Below, one piece after another: positions 26,322 through 31,226 of a DNA stretch of 31,226 nt. Made by a program: the position numbers and the translations under genes. This DNA is from JAICIG01 sp035532215 (GTDB lineage Bacteria; Planctomycetota; Planctomycetia; Pirellulales; JAICIG01): NCBI GenBank assembly GCA_035532215.1, contig DATKRK010000221.1:1-31226 (forward strand), in the 5' to 3' direction. Each line of letters opens with the position of its first letter. Positions within the stretch are counted from its first letter, which is position 1. Below the pieces are notes generated by a model. The model made no database searches, was not told where the DNA came from, and saw only the letters and a program-made list of their open reading frames with translations.

Positions 26322-27815
26322 TCAGTGGGCCGCCAGCAGAATGGTCGCCGCGGTGGCTGCGATCACCGCCAGGCTCGTGGGATCTTTCAAGGCGAAGGCG
26401 ACGGGATCGTAATGGATCTGCCGCCGCCGCGCCAAAAGCCAGAAGCGAGTCAGCCAGTACAGCAACAGCGGGCAAACGAGCCACAGCAACTCGCGGCGCC
26501 GGTAAAGCTGGTCGACGGCATGACTGTCGATGTAGAGGCAGAATACGAGCACCGCCAGGTAGCCGCTCGTCGGCCCGATCTGTTCGAGCAGTTGCGCGTC
26601 GTCGGCGCAATATCCGCGGCCGGGCAGCATGGCGTCGCCCGCGCCGCCGCCGCGGCGCAGCTCGGTGTAGCGCTTGCCCAGCGCCAGACTCAGAAAAAAG
26701 AACATCGCAAACGCCAGCAGCCAGGGCGAGACCGGCACGCTCACCGCCGAGGCGCCGGCTGCAATCCGCAGCGTATACAGCCCGGCCAGCACGATCACGT
26801 CGACAACGACCTGCTTCTTGAGCCATAGCGAATAGGCGGTGGTGGTCGCCAGATAAATCGTCAACCAGTTTGTCAATGAAGGAGGCAGACAACCGAGCGC
26901 CAGCGCGAACGCCGCCGCCGCCGCGCCGCCGGCCAGGCACAGTCCGGCGGGGATCGACAATTCTCCGGCGGCAAACGGCCGGCGCCGCTTCGTGGGATGC
27001 CGGCGGTCCGACTCGATGTCGAGCAGATCGTTGACGATGTAGATGGCCGAAGCCGCGGCGGAAAACGCCGCCAGACCGAGCATCGCCAGAGCCAGCTTAT
27101 GCAGGTCGTTCCATTGATGCGCCAAGAACAGCGGCAACAGGAGCAGCAGGTTCTTGACCCATTGGTGAGGCCGCAGGGCGACGATCAGCGGCTTCAGGCG
27201 ACCGCGGCGCGGGACCACGATCCTGGCGCGGGCGCAGGCGCCTTGTGCGGCCTTCCACAAGCCCGGCGTCGGGCTCACGACGCACGCTTCGTCGGCCGCC
27301 TGCCAAATGGGCAAATCGGCTCGCGAGTCGCCCCAGTAGGCGAAGCCGGCGCCGCCGATCCGGCGGCGAATCGCCGCCAATTTGTGCTCGCCGGAGCAAT
27401 TCGTCGAGCCGTCGCTGGCCACGACCTCGTCAAAGATTCCCAGGTAGCCGGCGACCTCGCTGGCGACGCGCCGGTCGGCCGCGGTGGCCAGCAGCAAGAT
27501 CCCGCCCGCCGCTTCGAAGTCTCGCAACGGCTCGAGCACTTCGGGGCGATACGGGAGCAAAGCCGGATTGGGAGCGACGCGCAACGCAAGACGCCGCTTG
27601 AAGTAAGCTTTGCCGCGGCAGAGCCAGACGACCGCCCAAACAAGCTCCCAGGGCCGCGACTTTGCCAGTAGCAGCAGCGATTCCCAGAGGGTATCGGTTC
27701 GGATCAGCGTGCCGTCAAGATCGACGCAAACGGTCTGCGACGCGGCCTCGGGCCTGACCTGTGCCAAAGTGTCGGCGCCGCGCTGATTTCGCTGAAGATG
27801 AGGACTGAGGAGCAT
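26322..27815 (-). CDS. HAD phosphatase-UbiA transferase fusion, possible decaprenyl-phosphate phosphoribosyltransferase type
   Basis: This is a 497-residue fusion. Residues 25-200 form a HAD domain: DLDGT with nucleophile D32 and D34, LLLATAAD around T111, K145, and GDSRAD at 162-167. Residues about 205-497 form a UbiA-family integral membrane domain with the aspartate motif NDLLDIESD (262-270) followed by RRHPTKRRRP. A second part, DVIVLAGLYTLRIAAGA, matches the D-x-x-x-L-R-x-x-A-G pattern of UbiA enzymes that transfer ribose-phosphate to polyprenyl phosphate. The likely role is polyprenyl-linked sugar or lipid precursor synthesis, the HAD part perhaps removing the 5-phosphate (inference). 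About eight hydrophobic helices are present. ATG at 27815 was chosen: upstream in-frame codons to 27908 lie in a palindromic repeat (27842-27896). It has no close SD. It could instead transfer another isoprenoid substrate. Confidence 0.85.
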   Translation of the reverse strand: MLLSPHLQRNQRGADTLAQVRPEAASQTVCVDLDGTLIRTDTLWESLLLLAKSRPWELVWAVVWLCRGKAYFKRRLALRVAPNPALLPYRPEVLEPLRDFEAAGGILLLATAADRRVASEVAGYLGIFDEVVASDGSTNCSGEHKLAAIRRRIGGAGFAYWGDSRADLPIWQAADEACVVSPTPGLWKAAQGACARARIVVPRRGRLKPLIVALRPHQWVKNLLLLLPLFLAHQWNDLHKLALAMLGLAAFSAAASAIYIVNDLLDIESDRRHPTKRRRPFAAGELSIPAGLCLAGGAAAAAFALALGCLPPSLTNWLTIYLATTTAYSLWLKKQVVVDVIVLAGLYTLRIAAGASAVSVPVSPWLLAFAMFFFLSLALGKRYTELRRGGGAGDAMLPGRGYCADDAQLLEQIGPTSGYLAVLVFCLYIDSHAVDQLYRRRELLWLVCPLLLYWLTRFWLLARRRQIHYDPVAFALKDPTSLAVIAATAATILLAAH

Positions 27816-27841
27816 CCTTGCCCGGTTCCTGTCGCGAAAAC

Positions 27842-27896
27842 GTAGATGCGGCATCCCTGCCGCATTTCCAAGAAGCGGCAAGGATGCCGCTTCTAC
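27842..27896. repeat. Interspersed palindrome, GCGGCATCC type
   Basis: Arms 27842-27863 and 27875-27896 pair over 22 bases with two mismatches around an 11-base loop. The unit is GTAGA-x-GCGGCATCC-x-TGCCGC, and the arms also contain short internal palindromes. It lies upstream of the HAD-UbiA gene. An 11-base fragment of the same arm (GGCAAGGATGC) spans the chosen start codon at 27815. It resembles a REP-type repeat; no transposase is present. Confidence 0.8.
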
Positions 27897-28002
27897 TGCG
27901 TTTCCCATGCCGAGGCGAACTTATAGCTCGCCTGCGTCAATCAGGTCAAGCTCGCTTGAGACGTGAGGAACGGGGGCGTAGGTTAGACGTTCGCGCCAAA
28001 AC

Positions 28003-28092
28003 CTGTAGGGCACGCCCTCTGTGGCGTGCCGTACACCCGGGAATCGCGCCGATTCGCGCTTCCCGGAACGGCGCGGAGGGCGTTCCCTACAG
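28003..28092. repeat. Interspersed palindrome, CTGTAGGG..CGCCCTC type (copy 1)
   Basis: Arms 28003-28030 and 28065-28092 pair over 28 bases with five mismatches (GTAGGGmACGCCCTC on one side). The 34-base interior also folds (CCGGGAATCGCG against CGCGCTTCCCGG). A related copy with the same arm sequence lies at 31112-31193, showing a family. It sits downstream of the PQQ-like gene, in the 445-base gene-free region 27816-28260. Confidence 0.8.
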
Positions 28093-28117
28093 AATCAACC
28101 GCACGAACCCCTACTTA

Positions 28118-28134
28118 CGCCCGTGGAACGGGCG
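28118..28134 (-). terminator. Small perfect hairpin near the end of the PQQ-like gene
   Basis: CGCCCGT-GGA-ACGGGCG is a 7-bp perfect stem with a 3-base loop, about 130 bases past the PQQ-like stop. In that gene's orientation a T-run precedes rather than follows it, so it is not a standard intrinsic terminator. It may still affect mRNA ends. Confidence 0.25.
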
Positions 28135-28260
28135 AGACTAGAAAAAAGAGAGAAGCCAGGCGGGGTAGAGCAAACAGGGAATGTTGGGCCGAGTAGCAAG
28201 CCCAACCGCCGCCGCTGAACGCTTCGCCTTTCTCCGCATTCCGACCTTCGACTGCCAGCC

Positions 28261-29571
28261 TCACTCCGCGGAAAGATCGGCGGCGACCAACTCCTCGTCG
28301 TTGCGGGCGAAGATGTGCTTGTAGGCGAACGCCGGATGCGACCAGCAGACGCCGCCGCGCTGGGGCAATTGCACTTGGGTCGGCTCGATCAGCTTGGCCC
28401 GGCTGAGTTCCTCGTAACCCTCGGGCGAAAGCTTGCTGATGAGCAGTTCGCCGCGTTCGTTGAACATCCAGAACTTGTCGTGATTCTTGACCATGTGGAT
28501 CGTGCTCCAGCGAGCCCGCGGCGTGGGTTTGAGGCTTTCCCAGATGCGGTCGCCGGTGCGGGCGTCGAGACAGCGCAGTTCGCCGTAGCTGTCGACGCCG
28601 TAAACGTATTCGCCTTCGAGAAACGGCGTGCCGATCATGCAGTGCAGGCTGTCGGTTTTCTTTTCGTCGGGTCCCAAGCGGCGCCAGATTTGTTCCACGG
28701 CCAGTTGGCTGTGGTCGAGTTTCAGCATCAGCGAGCCGTCGTAGAAGCTGCTGACGAACAAACGATCTTCGTTCACCACGGGCGTGGCGATGGAGATGAT
28801 CATCCGCGTAGGCTGGAACGGGTAATGCCAAAAGACGTTGCCGGTCGCGGCATCGAGCCCGACGACGTGCCCGCCGGTCCAGCAGACCAGCACGCGGCGG
28901 CCGGCCTGCTCGATCATGATCGGGGCCGAATACGACGCCTCGTCGCTCAAGGCGCGCCATTTTTCGGCGCCGGTTTTCTTGTCGAACGCCACCAGGCAAG
29001 CGTCGCCGGCGCCGCCGATTTGCACGATCACCAGGCCCTGTTCGATCAGCGGCGAAGCGGCAATGCCCCAGATCGGCATGCGGATCTCGTACTTGCGGTT
29101 CAAATCCTTGTGCCAGAGCACCTTGCCGTCGGCCGCATCGAAGCAGAACAAGTGGCCCATCGCGCCCAGCGAATAGGCGCGGCCTTCGTCGATCGTCACG
29201 CTGGCCCGGGGGCCGGCTTCATAGCCGACGCCGCGATATTCGCACTTGTAATCGTGCATCCAGATCGTCTCGCCCGTTTTCCAATCGAAACAGTGGACGC
29301 GCTCGATTTGTCTCGGCTCCAGCCGCCGATCGGTCACGTAGACGCGCCCGTCGGCCACGGTCGGCCCGCTATAGCCGCTGCCGATTTTCGCCCGCCAGCG
29401 CAGCTTGAGTTGGGGCGACTCGAATTTTTCGACGAGACCCGTTTCGTTCCACGTGCCGTCGCGGCGAGGGCCGCGCCATTGGGGCCATTCGTCCGCAGCG
29501 GCCTGCGAGGCAAACGCGAACGTCACGCACGCCAAGCCGAGCCCAACGAAGCCAGCGCGAAAGGCAGACAT
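28261..29571 (-). CDS. Secreted PQQ-like beta-propeller repeat protein
   Basis: This is a 436-residue exported protein. A signal peptide (MSAFRAGFVGLGLACVTFAF, cleavage probably after ASQAAA near residue 26) is followed by DEWPQWRGPRRDGTWNETGL, the hallmark start of planctomycete PQQ-like WD40-type proteins. Repeated blade motifs follow: V-x-CFDWKTGETIW, LFCFDAADGKVLW, LVAFDKKTGAEKW, VVGLDAATGNVFW and LRCLDARTGDRIW. These give a propeller of about seven to eight blades. It lacks residues I could assign as a PQQ dehydrogenase active site, so an enzymatic role is unproven; it could be a scaffold or periplasmic assembly protein. AGGAG, read at 29581-29585 on the minus strand, lies 9 bases upstream of ATG 29571. 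The gene is monocistronic and is flanked by palindromic spacers. Confidence 0.88.
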   Translation of the reverse strand: MSAFRAGFVGLGLACVTFAFASQAAADEWPQWRGPRRDGTWNETGLVEKFESPQLKLRWRAKIGSGYSGPTVADGRVYVTDRRLEPRQIERVHCFDWKTGETIWMHDYKCEYRGVGYEAGPRASVTIDEGRAYSLGAMGHLFCFDAADGKVLWHKDLNRKYEIRMPIWGIAASPLIEQGLVIVQIGGAGDACLVAFDKKTGAEKWRALSDEASYSAPIMIEQAGRRVLVCWTGGHVVGLDAATGNVFWHYPFQPTRMIISIATPVVNEDRLFVSSFYDGSLMLKLDHSQLAVEQIWRRLGPDEKKTDSLHCMIGTPFLEGEYVYGVDSYGELRCLDARTGDRIWESLKPTPRARWSTIHMVKNHDKFWMFNERGELLISKLSPEGYEELSRAKLIEPTQVQLPQRGGVCWSHPAFAYKHIFARNDEELVAADLSAE

Positions 29572-29653
29572 ATTCGAGCACTCCTAGGTGGATGGATCGG
29601 CCCTGAATGTAACACGCTTCGCGCGCCGCCGCATGCCCCGCAGTGGTAGGGTA

Positions 29654-29918
29654 GTGATGCCGTTTGCAAGCATGTCAAGGAAAAAGGGCGAATTGGAAGG
29701 ACGAGCTTGGCCCCATCCGCGTTTGCCACCAGCTTTAGCTGGTGGGGACCGGCAACCATTCTCTCTTTGGGAGCCGGCTTTAGCCGGCTTTTGCAGCCCT
29801 CGGGAAGCCGGCTAAAGCCGGCTGAAAAAGAAGGTTGATGTTGTTTCGCTACCACCAGCTAAAGCTGGTGGCAAACAAAGCGATAATGTTTCCTTGACAC
29901 CAGTTCGAATGGTATCAC
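29654..29918. mobile_element. Putative small inverted-repeat-bounded element
   Basis: A 30-base sequence at 29654-29683 (GTGATGCCGTTTGCAAGCAT, then GTCAAGGAAA) and its inverted relative at 29889-29918 match at 22 of 30 positions and bracket a nested palindrome (29721-29876). A third copy at 31066-31095 matches the second at 25 of 30. There is no transposase. Terminal inverted repeats around about 200 bp fit a MITE-like element, but conserved TTGAC and TATCAC could also be regulatory. The rest of the 420-base gap 29572-29991 holds no gene. Confidence 0.35.
29721..29876. repeat. Nested palindromes: CCACCAGCT outer, AGCCGGCT inner
   Basis: The outer arms 29721-29745 and 29852-29876 are perfect 25-base inverted copies (GTTTGCCACCAGCTTTAGCT then GGTGG). 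Each arm is itself a palindrome, CCACCAGCT-TT-AGCTGGTGG. Inside lie AGCCGGCT-TT-AGCCGGCT (29772-29789) and AGCCGGCT-AA-AGCCGGCT (29806-29823), again mutual inverted copies. The two types share a GCTTTAGC centre. The structure could form a cruciform or a complex RNA hairpin. Confidence 0.9.
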
Positions 29919-29926
29919 AACCGACC

Positions 29927-30014
29927 GTAGGTCAGGCTTTCCTGCCCGACGGGCGGCGCCATCGACGCCAGGGCTTCCAGCCCGACGCGCGTCAGGCTGG
30001 AAAGCCTGACCTAC
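29927..30014. repeat. Interspersed palindrome, GTAGGTCAGGCTTTCC type, overlapping hemH end
   Basis: Arms 29927-29955 and 29986-30014 pair over 29 bases with three mismatches (GTAGGTCAGGCTTTCC at both ends). The right arm reaches 22 bases into the 3' end of hemH and supplies its last codons and stop. It begins 8 bases after the 30-base element ending at 29918. Confidence 0.85.
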
Positions 30015-31017
30015 AGCAATCATCCGGGCAAACGTCGGGGCAAAGTTCGAGGACGCCGAGTGCGCGGCGCTCGGCGACCAGGCCCATTCGCTCGCCGATC
30101 AACTCGCGAATCATGGCGATGAATTTCGGGTGCAGGCCGACCGTGGCGGCGCGGACCATCTTCAGCCCCGACTCGCGAGAGACTTGTTGCGCTTCGGTAT
30201 CGAGATCGTAGATCACTTCCATGTGGTCGGAAATGAACCCGATCGGCGCCACGACGACATCGCGGGCGCCCTCCGCGGGCAGTTGACGCAGCACGTCGCA
30301 GATGTCGGGCTCCAGCCACGGCTGCGACGGCGGGCCGCTGCGGCTTTGATAGGCCAGGCCCCAGTCCGCGGCGCCGGCCTGCTCGGCGACCAGCCCGCAT
30401 GCTTCGTGCAGTTGCTGCTCGTAGCGGCAGTTCTGCGCCATGGCCAGCGGGATGCTGTGCGCAGTGAAGATCAGGCGAGACTCGCCGCGGCGTTCGGCGG
30501 GAATCGTTTCGCGCGCTTGTTGCACGCGCTCGGCCGTTGCTTCGATAAAGCCCGGGTGATTGAAGAAGCCGCGCAGCTTGTCGATTGGCGGGGCGGATGG
30601 GCCGACTTCGGCCTGGGCTTGGGCGATGTTCTCTCGATATTGGCGGCAGCCCGAGTAAGAGCTGAAGGCCGAGGTGAAAAACGCCAGCGCGCGGCGCACG
30701 CCGTCGGCCGCCATCTGCCGCAGCGCATCGGCCAAAAACGGGCGCCAGTTGCGGTTGCCCCAGTAGATGGGCAACTTGGGCCCGTGCGCCGCCAGTTCGG
30801 CCTCGAGCGCCGCGATCAGTCGCCGATTCTGCTCATTGATCGGGCTGGCGCCGCCCAGATGATAATAGTGCTCGGCCACTTCGAGCATTCGCTCGCGCGG
30901 CACGGGCTTGCCGCGCAGCACGTTTTCCAAGAACGGCATCACGTCTTCCGGCCGTTCGGGGCCGCCGAACGAGACCAGCAGCAGGGCGTCGTAGCGTGCC
31001 TCGGCGGGTAGGTTCAT
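29992..31017 (-). CDS. hemH: Ferrochelatase
   Basis: This 341-residue enzyme inserts iron into the porphyrin at the end of heme synthesis. Family motifs appear in order: LLLVSFGGPERPEDVMPFLENV at the N-terminus, GGASPINEQNRRL, AFFTSAFSSYSGCRQYREN, the catalytic FTAHSIP histidine, AYQSRSGPPSQPWLEPD and APIGFISDHMEVIYDLDTEA with the second catalytic Glu. The TSAxSSYSGCRQYREN form and a Cys-rich tail (CPDVCPDDCC) match the actinobacterial-type ferrochelatases that carry a [2Fe-2S] cluster, so a cluster is likely here too (inference). Whether the substrate is proto- or coproporphyrin cannot be told from sequence. ATG 31017 was chosen over an upstream TTG at 31053 because conserved sequence begins just after it. 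There is no SD. The final SGFPA and stop are encoded by a palindromic repeat, so the tail may have been altered by its insertion. Confidence 0.95.
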   Translation of the reverse strand: MNLPAEARYDALLLVSFGGPERPEDVMPFLENVLRGKPVPRERMLEVAEHYYHLGGASPINEQNRRLIAALEAELAAHGPKLPIYWGNRNWRPFLADALRQMAADGVRRALAFFTSAFSSYSGCRQYRENIAQAQAEVGPSAPPIDKLRGFFNHPGFIEATAERVQQARETIPAERRGESRLIFTAHSIPLAMAQNCRYEQQLHEACGLVAEQAGAADWGLAYQSRSGPPSQPWLEPDICDVLRQLPAEGARDVVVAPIGFISDHMEVIYDLDTEAQQVSRESGLKMVRAATVGLHPKFIAMIRELIGERMGLVAERRALGVLELCPDVCPDDCCRSGFPA

Positions 31018-31065
31018 CGCACCGATTATTGGAGGATTACGCTGCACCGACAAGCCCGCCGGGCA

Positions 31066-31095
31066 GTGATACCATTTGAACGAGAGTCAAGGATA
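31066..31095 (+). repeat. Third copy of the 30-base GTGATACC..GTCAAGG element
   Basis: GTGATACCATTTGAACGAGA followed by GTCAAGGATA lies just upstream of hemH in the opposite orientation to the copy at 29889-29918, so hemH is bracketed by inverted copies (25 of 30 identical). The copy at 29654-29683 is in the same orientation. Its partner, if any, lies beyond the window. Confidence 0.6.
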
Positions 31096-31111
31096 AACGC
31101 TCCGATACTGT

Positions 31112-31193
31112 AGGGAACGCCCTCCGTGGCGTTCCGTGAACCCGTTGTTCACCGTCTTTCCCGCCTCACGGATTGCCACGGAGGGCGTTCCCT
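31112..31193. repeat. Interspersed palindrome, AGGGAACGCCCTCCGTGG type (copy 2)
   Basis: Arms 31112-31139 and 31166-31193 pair over 28 bases with two mismatches. The arm matches the family member at 28003-28092 (GTAGGG-ACGCCCTC). It lies upstream of hemH. The final 33 bases of the window (31194-31226) hold nothing recognisable apart from another GTCAAGG. Confidence 0.85.
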
Positions 31194-31226
31194 GATATGG
31201 TTGGACCAGTCAAGGGTGATTGTTTC

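Noticed and set aside
25228..26940. 570-codon open frame on the minus strand spanning the GspJ and HAD-UbiA ends
   Set aside because: It crosses two convergent real genes out of frame and is Arg-rich with no motif.
29894..29918. Sigma-70 promoter TTGACA...TATCAC
   Set aside because: Spacing between the two hexamers is 13 bases, and it points into the 3' end of hemH.

Overview
The window looks like chromosomal DNA of a planctomycete, probably of the Pirellulales type. This is inferred from the GC-rich coding style, the giant pseudopilin-like proteins with acidic D-x-D/N-x-D/N-G loops, a GspF with an inserted hydrophobic segment, a protein kinase fused to a tubulin-like domain, a PQQ-type secreted protein beginning WPQWRGP, and several families of palindromic intergenic repeats. 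No rRNA, tRNA, CRISPR array, phage gene or transposase was seen.

Region 1 (149-5087, + strand) is a compact three-gene signalling module. It encodes an FHA protein with a degenerate EAL domain, a Ser/Thr kinase fused to a tubulin/FtsZ-like domain, and a 101-residue protein whose start overlaps the kinase-tubulin stop (ATGA).

Region 2 (5088-26321, + strand) is a type IV pilus / type II secretion-like locus. A leader with iterated roughly 18-bp repeats and a 10-bp hairpin precedes a GspE/PilB ATPase. PilT, a second GspE/PilB ATPase and one GspF/PilC platform protein follow. Then come six prepilin-type proteins: GspG-like, an unassigned pseudopilin, GspH-like, GspI/PilV-like, a 2348-residue GspK-like giant, and GspJ/PilW-like. 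The first four are chained by stop-start overlaps. No secretin, GspC/L/M, PilM-Q or prepilin peptidase is present, so the machine must be completed elsewhere in the genome. PilT and two assembly ATPases point to a dynamic pilus, while the G/H/I/J/K-like set points to a type II pseudopilus.

Region 3 (26322-31226, - strand) holds housekeeping and accessory genes: a HAD-UbiA fusion prenyl/phosphoribosyl transferase, a secreted PQQ-like beta-propeller protein, and ferrochelatase. The spacers between them are packed with at least five kinds of inverted repeat. One kind supplies the last codons and the stop of hemH. Three related 30-bp elements include an inverted pair bracketing a nested palindrome, which may be a small non-autonomous element.

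The strongest candidates for new biology are the kinase-tubulin/FHA/degenerate-EAL module next to the pilus locus, the giant GspK-like protein with two GKINLN motifs together with calcium-type loops across the pseudopilins, and the nested palindromic elements around hemH.
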